DNA of 64,000 bases from Peromyscus leucopus (taxonomy: Eukaryota > Chordata > Mammalia > Rodentia > Cricetidae), in assembly GCF_004664715.2 (NCBI RefSeq), contig NC_051083.1:98485661-98549660 (forward strand). The letters are read 5' to 3'. A program made the position numbers and the translations under genes. This document shows, one piece after another, positions 1 to 11,520 of this stretch. The notes under the pieces are model-generated. The model saw only the letters and a program-made list of their open reading frames with translations, searched no databases and had not been told where the DNA came from. How positions within the stretch are numbered: position 1 is the first letter of the stretch; each line of letters begins with the position of its first letter.

Positions 1-41
1 TTCTGATTCACACATGCTTCCTGGAGCATGCTTGTCTACCC

Positions 42-43
<2 letters not shown>

Positions 44-134
<91 letters not shown>

Positions 135-178
135 CAGAGACAGAGACAGACAGAGACAGAGAGAGAGACAGAGAAAGA
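44..178. repeat. Compound (CA)n-(GA)n microsatellite
   Basis: About 25 CA dinucleotides pass directly into GA/GACA repeats. The tract is low complexity; any open frame across it is an artefact of the repeat. Confidence 0.97.
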
Positions 179-374
179 ATTGTGGGCTGAGAGTTTGAGG
201 ATGAGGAATATTATACCGAAGTCTGCTAGCACTCTCTTCGAACTGCTCTCCAAAGCTTCCTTGTCACTAGATCCAGTAGACCTTCTTCCAACCCCCTTCA
301 GGAAGTGGAGCATGTATCACATCATCACAAGGAATTACAAGATAAATATACTGATTTAAAGCAGGTGGCAATCT

Positions 375-445
375 GGGGCTGTAGCTCAGTGTTTGAGTGA
401 TTGCTTGATAGGCCCTGGGTTTGATCACCATCACAAGAAGTAAAA
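375..445 (+). mobile_element. ID SINE (tRNA-Ala/BC1-related)
   Basis: The segment begins 'ggggctgtagctcagtg' and continues to 'ccctgggtttgatcacc', which are the A-box and B-box parts of the rodent ID core. It is diverged and has only a weak A-rich tail. Confidence 0.8.
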
Positions 446-689
446 CCTGAAGGAAGGACAGATAGAGGTCATAAGAGATATAAAGGACTAGACTGTATCT
501 TTTCTAGATGCAGGAGCAACAAGTGGCAAAAGTGAAGGAAGGGTCCTTGAGAGTTCATTTTACTCCTCATTAGGTATTTCTCACAAATGCAAATGCAGAA
601 AGTGGTACTGCTGAAGGTATCTTCACAATACCAAACAAGGCATCAGATTATGGGCAGGATTTATGTCTACTTTATTGCTTTATTGCAGA

Positions 690-742
690 CACCAAGAAGA
701 GTGCCTGACACATAGTAGATGCTCAATAAATAATAGCTGACA
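690..742 (+). mobile_element. MIR 3' end fragment
   Basis: The motif 'gtgcctgacacatagtag' followed by 'atgctcaataaataa' is the conserved 3' portion of ancient mammalian MIR. It predates rodents. Confidence 0.7.
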
Positions 743-904
743 GTACAATGAAATCGAATGGGAAACTGGAGCCCAATGCAGCCTGAAATATAATCTTTCC
801 CCTTAATTACTCCCTGTGACTGGATATGCTCAGGGAAACCAAAGGTCACATTTGATAAAAACTGATGGCCTCTTAAACAAGAGGAATGAACTGTGAATCG
901 TTTG

Positions 905-1700
905 CAGAACTTGAATTTATCATGGTTATTGCTTCTTTAAATTTATTTAACCACAAAAATAAAACCAGGGGGCATCTGATAACTGTTGTTTCTTTGTTTT
1001 CTGTCTTTCCAAAGGTGTGCTGGAGATCATACTGATTCTACAAATAGACATTGACATGAAACTGATTTCATTGTTTCAATCTATATGAAGGGAGGGGAAT
1101 GGAAACCTGTTTCAGTTGCAAAGCTCTTGCCCCTGTTCATTGGTGATTATTGTAATGTGCACAACAGCTTGTCGGTTTTTTAAGATATGGTCATTTGATG
1201 AGTTGGCTCCATTTTTTTGGAGGGAGGAGACGGCCACAAAAATAAGACAAATGAAAGTACTCCCAATGAGGTGCATTAACAATATACCTTCATAAGTGGC
1301 TTTTGTGTGTCATGTGGTTAAAAACAGCCACAGTCAAATGTTCATGGGAGAACTTGTGATACCTTTCATTATCTCTTGGCCTCTTTCCTATGCCTCATGA
1401 TTCTAGGTCGAAGGAAGAATGAAGGGATTTTCTTACCAAAACGTTGACTGCTGTAAAGCCAAAGAAACACAAGAAAGGAAAGAGCTGCCCTATTTAGAAA
1501 GGCTTTCATGCTAACAGCCAGAGAACTATGCTGGCCTTTTTGACTCTTTAGAAGAACTCTATTCATCTGACCACTGACTTCTTGTAATGCTTTATTGTCT
1601 TAGCTCTGCTGCTGCAAAGCTCTTGCAGTATTCTACCTACAATTCAGGCTGCCCTGTTTTTTTTTTTTTCTCCCAAGCAGGCATACACAACCCTTTAGTA
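905..1700. other. Apparently unique DNA
   Basis: I recognise no repeat family, RNA or coding similarity here. The longest minus-strand open frame (1369-1566, 65 codons) has no recognisable domain. Confidence 0.5.
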
Positions 1701-1964
1701 TTGGGATACTATGTTGTCATTGACAAAGTTCAAGCTCAAAAAGTGTAGGAGCTTGCAACTGAGTTACAAAAGAAAAGCAATCACAAATTCTCATGTTTTA
1801 TGTGAGTTCATGGTTGATTCTGTGTGGGCCATATCCATAGGTAATGTGGGACACATGGGGCCTGTAGACCACTGGTTAGACACACTGCTGTTTTGTACTA
1901 CCTGGCCAGTCTTGAGCTCTCTTCTCTCTCCATCTGTCATCATCCACCTTCCTCAAATTATTTT

Positions 1965-2150
1965 CCCCCTCCTCCTCTGCCCTCTCCCTCCTTCTCTCTC
2001 TCCTTCTCCCCCCTCTCTCTTTTAAATACAGGGTATCACTATGTAGTTAGGCTGGCTTAGAACACACTGTGTTGTTTAGGTGGCCCTTGAACTCACCATG
2101 ACTCTCCTTCCTCAATCTACTTAATGCTTGAACTACATATGGGAGCTAGA
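1965..2150 (-). mobile_element. Antisense B1-like SINE next to a CT-rich tract
   Basis: A polypyrimidine run (1965-2022) leads into 'gggtatcactatgtagtt', the antisense B1 start. The rest of the B1 is diverged and ends near 2150. Confidence 0.6.
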
Positions 2151-2514
2151 GTGCCTTCTTTTTAATTTCTTTTCTTAGCTTTTTTCATCCCTTTCTGTCC
2201 CACAAATTGCCACCAAATTCACATGATTCTGAACATGTTATTTCCAGCATCAGATGGTATGGTCCTGCAACTGCAGGGTTCTATAGTTAACTGCCTGTAG
2301 CACACACCTTCTTATCCTGAACATACCTCAAATTCACCATATAAAATCATTTACCTCTCTGCTGTTCTGCTATGCAAGCCTCTTCTTTTTCACTGCCACA
2401 TTCAATCTATCATTATTTCTCTCAATATTTCATCATAATGTCAGTCAGGATTCCCCCTCTGTTTGCTACATCATTTATCTGATACACTGCACAATCTTAT
2501 TTTTTTTTCTATTT

Positions 2515-2932
2515 TTTCCTTCTATTTAAAATGGATTTTTTTTCTCACATGATACATCCTGTTACAGTTTTCCCTCCCAATTCCTTCCTTCTTCACCTCC
2601 CATCTGTATCCACTCCCTTTCTCTTTCTCATTAGAAAATAAACAGGCTTCTAAGGGTTAATAGTAAACAAAAATATAATACGATAAAATATAATAATATA
2701 AAATAAAAACTAACACATCAGAATTGAACAAAACAAATATACAGAAGGTAAAGAGTACAAGAGAAGGTACAAGAATCAGAGACTCTGTTCTTTGCACACT
2801 CAGGAGTCATATAAAAGCACTAAATGGGAAGCTATAACATGAGCACAGAGGAACTCGTGCAGACGCGTGCACACCCTGTGCATGCTGCCTCAGTCTCTGG
2901 GAGTTCATATGAGCTTTGGTCATGCTGATTTA
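2515..2932 (-). mobile_element. L1 (Lx type) 3'UTR, antisense
   Basis: A T-rich start, a CT-rich block ('ccacctcccat'-like) and then 'cattagaaaataaacaggc' followed by AT-rich sequence match the reverse complement of the rodent Lx 3'UTR. Sense sequence of the same type is present at 33.1-34.3 kb. It may belong to the same insertion as the ORF2 at 3.08-5.52 kb, with the C-terminal part of ORF2 lost. Confidence 0.65.
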
Positions 2933-2935
2933 GAG

Positions 2936-3078
2936 CAGTGGTTCTCAACCTTCCTAATGCTAAGACCCTTTAATACAGTTCCTTATGTAGTGGTGACCCT
3001 CAACTATAAAATTATTTTCATTGCTACTTCATAACTGTAATTTTGCTACTGTTGTGAATCATAATGTAAAGATCTGTG
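2936..3078 (+). mobile_element. URR1 hAT-Charlie DNA transposon, truncated
   Basis: It opens with the terminal inverted repeat 'cagtggttctcaaccttcc' and continues through 'cttcataactgtaatttt'. The 3' half, including the second terminal repeat, is absent and the sequence runs straight into antisense L1. A full-length relative lies at 36.50-36.72 kb in the other orientation. Confidence 0.85.
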
Positions 3079-5520
3079 AAGAGTTTTGTTGGAATTTTGC
3101 TAGGGATTTCATTGAGTCTGTTGATTGTTTTTGGTAGGACGGCCATTTTTACTAGGTTAATTCTACTTATCCATGAGCATGGGAGATCTTTCCATCATCT
3201 GATATCATACAAGTTTCTTACTTGCTTGGTTAGAGTTATGTGAAGGTATTTTGTATGATTGTGGAAAGTGTTGTTTCCCTGATTTCGTTGTCAGTCTCTC
3301 ATTTGTATAAAAAAAGGCTACTGATTTTTATGAGTTAATTTTGTATCCAGCCACTTTGCTGAAAGTATAGGAGTTTCCTTGTGGAATTTTCAGGGTCACT
3401 TATGTATACCAAAATATCATATGCAAATAAAGATAGCTTTTCTTCCCTTCCTATTTGTATTCTCTTGATCTTCTTCAGTTGTCTTATTGCTCTAGCTAAG
3501 ACTTCAAGCACTATGTTGAATAGGAATAGAAAGGGTGAACAGCCTTGACTTGCTCCTGATTTGTGTGGAATTGCTTTGAGTTTCTCTCCATTTAAGTTGA
3601 TGTTAGCTGACAGCTTGTTGTAAAGTGCCTTTATTATGTTTAGGTATGTCCCTTTTATACCTAATCTCTCCTGGAATTTTATTACGGTGTGTTGGATTTT
3701 GCTTCTCCTGAAATGAAAATGTGATTTCTGTCGTTCAATTTGTTTATATGGTGAACTGAATTAATTGATTTATGCATATTAAACCATCCCTGCATCTCTG
3801 GGATGAAGCCTACTTGATCATGGTGGATGATATTTTTTGGTGTGTACTTGGTTTTTGTTTGCAAGTATTTTATTGAGAATTTTGCATCTATGTTCATAAG
3901 GGAAATTGGTCTATAATTCTTTTTCTTTCTTGGGTCTTTATGTGGCTTAGGTAACAGGATAACTGTAGTTTCATAAAATGAATTGGGTGGTGTTCCTTAT
4001 GTTTCTATTTTGTGGATTAATTTAAGAAGTATTGGCATTAATTCTTCTTTGAAAGTCTGGTAGAAATCTGCGCTAAAACAATCTGGCCCCAATCTTTTTT
4101 GGTTGGGAGACTTTTAATGACTGTTTTGATTTCACTAGGGGCTATAGGTCTATGTAAATTTTTTATCTGATTGTGATTTAACTTTGGTAAGTGGCTTGTA
4201 TCAAGAAAATTATCCATTTTTTTTAAAGATTTTCCAATTTGATGGAGTATAGGTTTTTAAAGTATGTCCTTATGATTCTCTGGATTTCCTCTGTGTATGT
4301 TGTTAAGTCCCATTTTTATTTCTAATGTTGTTAATTTGGATTTTCTCTCTTTGCCTTTTAGTTAACTTGCATAAGGGTTTGCCAATCTCATTGATTTTCT
4401 CAAAGAATCAACTCATCATTTCATTGATTCTTTGTATTGTTTTTTTTTGTTGTTGTTTCTGTTTTATTGATTTCAGCCCTAAGTTTGATTATTTCTTGCC
4501 ATCTACTCCTTTGGGGTGTGCTTCTTTTTGTTCTAGAGCTTTTAGGTATGCCATTACATTACTAGTGTGAGATCTCCCCAATTTTTTTATGTGGGCATTT
4601 AATATTATGAACTTGTCTTTAGAATCACCCTCATTGTGTCCCATAAGTTTGGGTATGTTATGTATTCATTTTCATTCAATTCTAGAAAGTCTTTGATTTC
4701 TTTTTTAATTTCTGTCTTTACCCATGTTTCACTCAGTAGAGAGTTATTCAGTTTCTATGAGTTTGTAAGCTTTCTTTTGTTTATGTTGTTGTTGATATCC
4801 AGCTTTAATCTGTGGTGGTCAAATAAGATGAAGAGTGTTATTTCAATTTTCTTGTATCTATTGAGACTTGTTTTGTTTCTGAGTATGTGGTCAATTTTGG
4901 AGAAAGTTCCATGAGGTGCTGAGAACGAGTTATATTCTTTTGTGTTAACAGTTAAATATCTGTTAAGTCCACTTGGTTTTAATGTCTGTTAGCTGCAGTA
5001 TTTCTCTGATTATGTTTTGTATGGATGACCTGTCCATTGGAAAGTATTGAAGTCTACCACTATCAGTCTGTGGTGATCTATAGGTGATTTAAACTACAGA
5101 AGGGTTTCTTTTACCAACTTGGATGCCTTTGTGTTTGGGGCATAGATGCTAAGAACTACAATGTGCTCTTGGTGGATGCTTCCTTTCATGAGTATGCAGT
5201 GTCCTTCACTATCTTTTCTGATTAGTTTTGGTTTGAAGTATATTTTGTTGGATATTGAAGTGGCTGTACTGGCTTTCTTCCTAAATCCATTTGCTTGGAA
5301 CATCTTTTTATATCCTTTTATTCTGAGATAATATCTATCTTTGCTGTTGATGTGTGTTTCTTGGATGCAGCAGAAGAATGGATCCTGCTTTCAAATCTGT
5401 TTCATTAGTCTGTGTCTTTTTATTGGGAATTTAGACTATTGATATTCAGAGACAACAATGAGTAGTGCTTGTTGATTCCTGTAATTTTGTTGTTATTATT
5501 ATGTTGGTTATATGTATATA
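3079..5520 (-). pseudogene. Degenerate L1 ORF2 (endonuclease and reverse transcriptase), antisense
   Basis: The minus strand encodes pieces of L1 ORF2. Near 5.44-5.52 kb is the N-terminal start of the endonuclease (LNINSLNS-like). At 5.09-5.30 kb is endonuclease sequence with FQANG and a YAPN motif. At 3.68-3.90 kb is a reverse-transcriptase segment with IIHHDQVGFIPEMQGWFN. Known role: this protein nicks target DNA and reverse-transcribes L1 RNA. Many stops and frameshifts separate the pieces, and roughly the last third of ORF2 is missing at the URR1 junction, so it is dead. The 5' break falls close to the ORF2 start. Confidence 0.93.
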
Positions 5521-5529
5521 TGCATGCAT

Positions 5530-5990
5530 AAAATGTGGTTTAAAAAAGTCTACCCCATATTTTATCCCCTCAAAGTCCTTTTAAATTTATTTTTGAAATC
5601 CTAAGACAAGGAATTAACCCAATAGAGAAATTAGGTGATAAATTAACATCATATTATGTCAGGTTACTTTTTTGTAAAAATTAAAGAATTAAAAGGTTAT
5701 AAAGATTAATGCAGAATACTTATTATCATTTTAGTTGATGCGTTTTGGAAACTTGAGGGTTATCTTTCCTTATCATAATTTATGAGAAGGTCAATATCAA
5801 TTTAATTTCAGTTGGAACATTAATATGGGTGATTCCACTTTGAATTTTAGTTTGGTGTGTTGGAGTAGAAGTGTAGTCAAAATAATGGCCATCTATATCT
5901 TTTTTTTAGCAGTATATATATGCATGAAGTATTTGTTTACTGAATAAAAGTTAAATGAGTGCTTGCAACAGTTGTTGAATAGGTGTTATT
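5530..5990. other. AT-rich, nothing recognised
   Basis: No repeat family or coding similarity is visible by eye. Confidence 0.4.
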
Positions 5991-6009
5991 ATTTTTATCT
6001 CCTTTATTT

Positions 6010-6202
6010 TTTATTCTTACTTTTTAACTATTTATTTACTTCTGTATGCATGTACATACATGTCACAGAATGTATGTGAAAGTCAGAGGAGAATGTGTAT
6101 GAGTTGATGCTTCCCTTTTACATGTGATCCCCAGGGATCAAATTTAGGATTTCAAATTGGACAGCAAATGCCTTTACCTACTAAACTATCTTATCAGCTC
6201 GA
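6010..6202 (-). mobile_element. B3/B2-type SINE, antisense, old
   Basis: 'gaaagtcagaggagaatg' and, at the end, 'cctttacctactaaactatc' correspond to reverse-complement B3 body and tRNA-like head. It is strongly diverged. Confidence 0.65.
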
Positions 6203-6218
6203 TTTTATCTATTTTTTT

Positions 6219-6304
6219 CCATTCAAGTACTAATCAAGCCCGACCCTGCTTAGCTTCTAAGATCAGAAGAGATCAGGCACATTCAGGGTGGTATGGCCAT
6301 AGAC
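6219..6304 (-). pseudogene. 5S rRNA retropseudogene, 3'-truncated
   Basis: On the minus strand the sequence starts exactly at the 5S rRNA 5' end ('gtctatggccataccaccct') and runs about 86 of 121 nt to 'aagtacttgaatgg' (mature 5S has 'agtacttggatgg'). It carries several transitions, mainly at former CpG sites. An A-rich run (ggaaaaaaataga) follows its truncated 3' end, which suggests retrotransposition. It lacks the last ~35 nt, so it is not a functional 5S gene. Confidence 0.92.
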
Positions 6305-6330
6305 TCAGACTCATTTCTGTTTCTATGTCT

Positions 6331-6404
6331 TGTGGTTCTGGGAGTTAAACCAGGGCCACTAAATAATAAGTAATCATTTTATCATTAAACTCCATCCCCA
6401 GCCT
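6331..6404 (-). mobile_element. ID SINE core, antisense
   Basis: 'gagttaaaccagggccact' through 'ctccatccccagcct' is the reverse complement of the ID B-box to A-box segment. It lies 27 bp from the 5S pseudogene and on the same strand. Confidence 0.7.
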
Positions 6405-6412
6405 AAGTGACA

Positions 6413-6415
<3 letters not shown>

Positions 6416-6456
<41 letters not shown>
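6416..6456. repeat. (TG)n microsatellite
   Basis: About 20 uninterrupted TG units. Confidence 0.97.
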
Positions 6457-6458
<2 letters not shown>

Positions 6459-6609
6459 ATGCTGCTGTATTATTAACAAAGGTGAACTGAACTTATAAAA
6501 ATATGGAATTTAACTAAAATGAGCAAGCACTTTTCCATTTTGAAGTATATGCTTAATAACTATAGTTAAACAAAGTGAATGGTTAAGTAAATGTATAAAA
6601 ATTGTGAAT

Positions 6610-6682
6610 CAGGTCCAGGGAATGGCTCAGGACCTTAAGGTCCTTGCTGCAGAAGTATGAAGACCTGAGTTTAACCCACACA
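6610..6682 (+). mobile_element. B2/B3 SINE head
   Basis: 'ccagggaatggctcagg' to 'gacctgagtttaaccc' matches the tRNA-derived promoter part of B2/B3. The body has been replaced by the adjoining microsatellite. Confidence 0.7.
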
Positions 6683-6683
6683 T

Positions 6684-6714
6684 CTCTCTCTGTCTCTCTC
6701 TGTCTCTCTCTGTC

Positions 6715-6760
<46 letters not shown>

Positions 6761-6781
6761 GTGCACGCGCGCGCGCGCGCG

Positions 6782-6814
<33 letters not shown>
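6684..6814. repeat. Compound TCTG/TC/CG/CA tract
   Basis: (TCTCTCTG)n passes into (TC)n, then an alternating purine-pyrimidine block (6758-6814) with about 13 consecutive CG dinucleotides followed by (CA)12. The alternating block is a classical Z-DNA-forming sequence. Confidence 0.97.
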
Positions 6815-6999
6815 TAATGAATAAAATACTTATTTTAAAAATGAGAATCAATTAAGGCACATTATGTGAATCTTTGGTCTATCAATTCAAAATCAAATTT
6901 GTTTTGAAAGATGAATAACCGATTATGTAGTCTTTTGTGAGATCAACTGCTATAAAGCTTAAGAAAAAAATTGGTATTTTCTATGGTGAGATTATTTTC

Positions 7000-7880
7000 A
7001 GTTCCCACTTAATTGGTTTTATTTGTGTCAGATGAGATGCCGTGTTTTGTGTTCATTTAGCTTTTCTTCAGCCTATTAGTATGTTTGTTAGACATGAATG
7101 GTTATGTGTATGTTCGTGCGTGTTCTTAAAATGCTTTTGAGTATAGTCGCAGGGTACTTTAACCCTGTGGTTCAAAGCAGAGCTGATTGTGCAGTTGGAA
7201 CCATTGAGAATGTACAGCCTGTTTCAGGATTCAAAGCTTCACCATAGCAGGGCTTGGGAGAGGCATTACTTCAGTGGTGAAGAAAAGCTGGCTCAAACCT
7301 CTTGGTTGCATCTGTTCTGATAGGAAGTGTGTTTGTGAGGGTGCATGTGTTGGGAGGTAGGGATGCCAGTCATAGAGGCAGCAATATGAAAGGGTTTGTC
7401 TTTGCTGGGGGTGAATGTGTGGTTTTTAACTTTCCTCTTGTGTCCTCACAAGCTATCTCTGAGAGGGTGTCCTCTCTCTTCAATCTCAGGTTTCAGGTGG
7501 ATTCTGATTTGGGTGAGCAACTTCTGTTGCACATGGATGGCCTAGCTCCCTCTTCTGGTGTTTTAGGGCAGAGCAAGGTGAATGGGAGGAAGTGGCAAGG
7601 AGGAAGATCAGGTTTTCCATGAAATCACGTGATTCACTTGTGTCCTGGTGGCTTGTGTCCTTGTCCCCCTTTACTGTTAGTAAGTAGCAATTTAAGATGC
7701 TATGGATTGGAGAGATAAGCATAGTTCACCACTCTCCTAGCAGATGCCTTTATTTACTATAATTCTAACTTGTTACTTTCCTCTGACATACTGCATAGTT
7801 TACAAGCTAAATTTTCATTCTTATGGGTATGCCTTCTTTTATCTTCTGACACTCATAATTTACATAAAAATAAGAACACC
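7000..7880. other. Apparently unique DNA
   Basis: No repeat family is recognised. An open frame at 7302-7622 (106 codons, plus) shows no domain, no signal peptide of note and no similarity I know, and is likely a chance ORF. Confidence 0.4.
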
Positions 7881-7886
7881 TTTCTA

Positions 7887-8096
7887 GGGACTAGAAAGAC
7901 AGCTCAGTGGTTAAGGGCACTGGCTGCTCTAACAGAGGACCTGGGTTTGATTTCCAGCATCTACATGGCAGCATACCACCATCTGCAATTCCAGTTTTAA
8001 GGCATCTGATGGCCTTTTCTGGCCCCTAGGCCACCAGGTTCACACATGGTACATAGGCACACAAGCAGGCCAAAACTCTCATACACATGACGTAAG
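7887..8096 (+). mobile_element. B2-family SINE
   Basis: 'agctcagtggttaagggcac' and 'gaggacctgggtttgat' are the A and B boxes. The body includes 'ccagcatctacatggcag' and the sequence ends in a short CA-rich tail. Confidence 0.85.
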
Positions 8097-8124
8097 AATC
8101 AACAAATCTAAAATAGTATCTTAA

Positions 8125-8240
8125 TCCTATTCAGTCATGCTATTGTCTCCACTTTACAAATGACAAAATTGAATCAGAGAGTTTGTCACTTAGTGTCAAC
8201 CAGGAAGTTGTTGTCAGAGCTAGAATCCATGCTGAGCAAC
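8125..8240 (+). mobile_element. MIR/L2-like ancient fragment
   Basis: 'ctccactttacaaatgac' followed by a loosely 'tcacttagtgtca' stretch recalls the MIR/MIR3 core (fall to zero, lag, 'cacacagct'). Confidence 0.45.
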
Positions 8241-9705
8241 CTGACAAACTGGTGCTGCTGATAGGTTCTGCTTTGGAAAGTGCTTCCTACATAAAGCCTT
8301 TCTTTCTGTTCCCAATAAGATAAGATCTCTCTCTCCTCCTTGCAACACATTCTGAGCTTCCATTGTGGTGATTATCATCGACTGTATGGTACTATAAGGA
8401 TGTGTTTTTGGAGTCAGAATGCATGCTCTTCTCCAGAATGAGTCTGGAAAAGTCGCATAGTTTTTTGCATTAGTCCAGATTTACAGTGTGAGAAAGTTGA
8501 ATCAATCAGTGTTGTAAACTCAAATGAGCTCATGTGAAGTACTAAAGCAGAAACCTCCATTTGCTGGGAATGCTGCCACTCAGTTCCAGTTGACTGTGCT
8601 CACACTGTGCTCACACTGGGATGTTGGTCTAGGGTGGTCACATAGTCTGACTTTTTTTCAAGAGAATTCAAAATTTGTAATCTTAATAAGTGGCATTTCT
8701 TGATTTTGAATTGCTAGATCAATTAAAACAGAAATTAAATGTTTTCACAGTTAATCTTGGCCAGCAGCAAATAAATGTTCTGATTCTTTTGTTAAGCTCC
8801 TATTATAAAAATGATTCTACATAAATGGATACTCTAATATCTTTCTACTACTCCTTTACTAGGAATTACACTATCATATTACTATTATGAGTACTATCTC
8901 TTAAAATTTTTAACAGTTAGTAAAATGAGGGGAGGAAAACTATAAAACCATTAATATTTACTCAACTACTAAAAAATTAAACATTTACTTATATTTGAGA
9001 GTTCAATTTGGTGATTATCTAATGTACATATTTTTAAGCATAGCATATTTTGCAATATATATAATTGAATATGTATATGATTGCTTTATATGTAGCATTT
9101 TTAGATGAATATTGTATTTGAATTTATGTAAATATACTTTTGAAGTTATAAAGTATGTAAGTTCTTGTCAGAGATCTTTGAAATTTTTACAAAGGGGCAG
9201 ATTCAATTTCAGCTAAAAAAGACAGAAAACTAAACAATGACCTCTTTTCACTGATAGTCCACTTTTGAAACTAGCCAGGTCTTGGGAAATTGGTATCTTG
9301 AAACTCTTTTCTCTGTGTGCTAAAATTTGAAATGACTGGTTAATCTGTTTTGGTCAGCTCTCATTTGCTATGAACAACTTTGGGAAGCTTACTTGTTACA
9401 AAGAAGGAAATGAACTACATCAGTTCCTTTCAGGTTCCACTGCAAGATCTCTGCATTGCCCAGGTAATCAGAGGCTAATATTGAATAACACTCTTGATTA
9501 ACATCTAAAAATAAGTGTAAAGAGCTCATTTTGGCCATAGCATGACATGAGCACTCCAGGGACAGTGAAAACAGGTAATATTTGCAAGCAACCACAAATT
9601 TGTCACTCTTGAAAAAGAATAAAAATGTGTGGCCTTGCTTCATCAGCTTCTCAAGATTATTCAAGAACATATAGTAAGTTCCTTCCTGGACTGGATTTAA
9701 GATGT
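8240..9705. other. AT-rich, no recognised element
   Basis: I see no SINE, LINE, RNA or coding similarity across this stretch. Minus-strand frame 9389-9670 (93 codons) has no recognisable domain. Confidence 0.4.
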
Positions 9706-9712
9706 GTACTTT

Positions 9713-9713
9713 T

Positions 9714-9758
<45 letters not shown>

Positions 9759-9776
9759 TTTCTTTTTTTTTTTTTG
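9713..9776. repeat. (TC)n plus poly-T tract
   Basis: About 16 TC units run into two T-homopolymer blocks. Confidence 0.95.
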
Positions 9777-9949
9777 GTGCTCTGGCATCAATCACAACTT
9801 CTTTGGAATTTGAGTGTTTCCTTAAAAAGGAAGTAACTTCAAATTTCCTTCCCTGGGAGTTCCTTCTAGGTTGCGTGTTTAGCAAAAAGGAGATAGAGAT
9901 GGTTATATATTAGCTGGAAGATTACCCAGAGGCAGAGAATAGAATGCAA

Positions 9950-10105
9950 TCTCATTGGCATTCCACAGATTAGAAAACGCTGGTGCTGGAAGGGCTCACC
10001 CAGTTCCTTAGCAATTGTATTAACCCTCTCAGGAGTTGTGATATTTATCTCCCAAATCCTGCATAGCTCATCTGAAAACTGGGGCAGCTGAGGCCCAGGG
10101 TCAAT
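9950..10105 (+). mobile_element. MIR/L2-like ancient fragment
   Basis: 'catctgaaaactggggcag' followed by 'tgaggcccagggtca' matches the widespread mammalian MIR/L2 core, diverged. Confidence 0.4.
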
Positions 10106-10514
10106 GGGTATGTTTACTCTGGTTGACTCTTTCAGAACACAGGGAGCTGACTGGGAAAACGGCCAAAGGAACTCAGATTACAAAAATTTAATAATTTACT
10201 GGCCATTTTAAACAAATGAGCAAAATGGAGATTCTAAGGATGAAATTTTCTAGAATTTTCTTCATTTCTAAATAATTTATAATACATTTGCAGTAATTAT
10301 GTGGGAATAAACAAAAATTATTCACTTAACAAAGAGATCTGTTGCCCTTTGCCTGGTTCATGGAAGGCACTTAGTATATGTGAGGTTGGCAGGCATAGAC
10401 ACTGATGAGCACTGTCGTTGGGCCTTTTTTCATTTAATTTTATTTAATATTTTCAGACTGGCAAAGAAAGTAAGTTTGGGGCATTAAGAATAAATCTTCA
10501 TGGAACCTGCACTG

Positions 10515-10690
10515 TGATATAGTGAGTCACACAGTAAACCCCTTTATTCATACATTTTGATTTTCCCTTTCTTCCCTTCTCTTTTCCCTTTTTATCTTAA
10601 ATTTTGTTTTAAGAGGGGGGAGATCAGGAGGCATGATGTGAAAGACACAAAGAATAAATAAAAAGAAAATTTTAAAAAAATTCAAAAAAG
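10515..10690 (+). mobile_element. L1 3'-terminal fragment (Lx type)
   Basis: After a pyrimidine-rich stretch, a G run and then 'ggcatgatgtgaaagacac' lead to 'aaagaataaataaaaag', a typical rodent L1 3' terminus with poly(A). Related tails lie at 59.1-58.9 kb (minus) and 62.8-62.9 kb (plus). Confidence 0.5.
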
Positions 10691-10699
10691 GAATAAATT

Positions 10700-11310
10700 T
10701 TCTTCGAGTTAAGCTTATACCTGTTTTTTTGGTGGAAACTAAATTATTCAATTTTACCATGAAGCTGCTACAAAAGAGATATTTGTCTTTGATGTGCTTC
10801 TTGATAGATCCATAAAAAGAAAAAAATATATAATTTTTTTTGCCTAGGATTTCATGTTCTAACAAAATTTTAAAAATAAATACAAAAACTTACTACATGT
10901 CTAAAACCTCATTAATTGCTAGACGTTGTTCATCCGTTTAAGGGCTAATAATGGCTGTCAAGAGAAAATACAATTTGTGTGTATTGTTCTCATTGTTCTG
11001 CACAACTAGGAAAAGTAAAATGGTAGTATGAAGTTTTAAACTGTCTCCGTTTACAAAAAATGTTCAGACATACAACTTAATCAAGAGAAAAGGCATGCAC
11101 TTCAGTTACGACTGAATTAAAGGTTACTATATCATATGACCCATTCAATATGAACTTGGCTTTTATGTTCTTTTTTCACATATTAGTTGGCAAAGTCTTC
11201 TATCAACAGCATTTTCCTTGTGTTTTTCTCTTGCTCACAGACTCCTACAGCATGCCATTGCCTTCAGTGTGAGCTCAAGAGACAGTCATGTGAGTCTCTG
11301 TAATAAATTT
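10700..11310. other. No recognised feature
   Basis: AT-rich, with no repeat or coding similarity visible by eye. Confidence 0.4.
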
Positions 11311-11324
11311 TTGCTAGTTGTAAC

Positions 11325-11520
11325 ATTCTGGGAATACTATTATCTCTTCTGATGCTTAGTTCCCCTATAAACAAAATGGAATTTATTTATTAAAACATCA
11401 CTGAGAGTATTGTTGGGGGATATATGAGGTAATGCTTAAAAATCTTAGTATAGTTCTCTCATGCCTTAACCTCTGACACATACTACATATTCAGTAAATA
11501 TTATTTGCATGAATGAACAG
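11325..11520 (+). mobile_element. MIR SINE, old
   Basis: 'cccctataaacaaaatgga', 'atatatgaggtaatgctta' and 'tactacatattcagtaaat' follow the order of the MIR core and 3' end. Confidence 0.6.

Noticed and set aside
8..313. Minus-strand ORF of 101 codons
   Set aside because: Half of it is translated CA/GA microsatellite (Cys-Val and Ser-Leu runs).
5094..5331. ORFs on both strands
   Set aside because: The minus frame is a piece of dead L1 endonuclease; the plus frame is its shadow.
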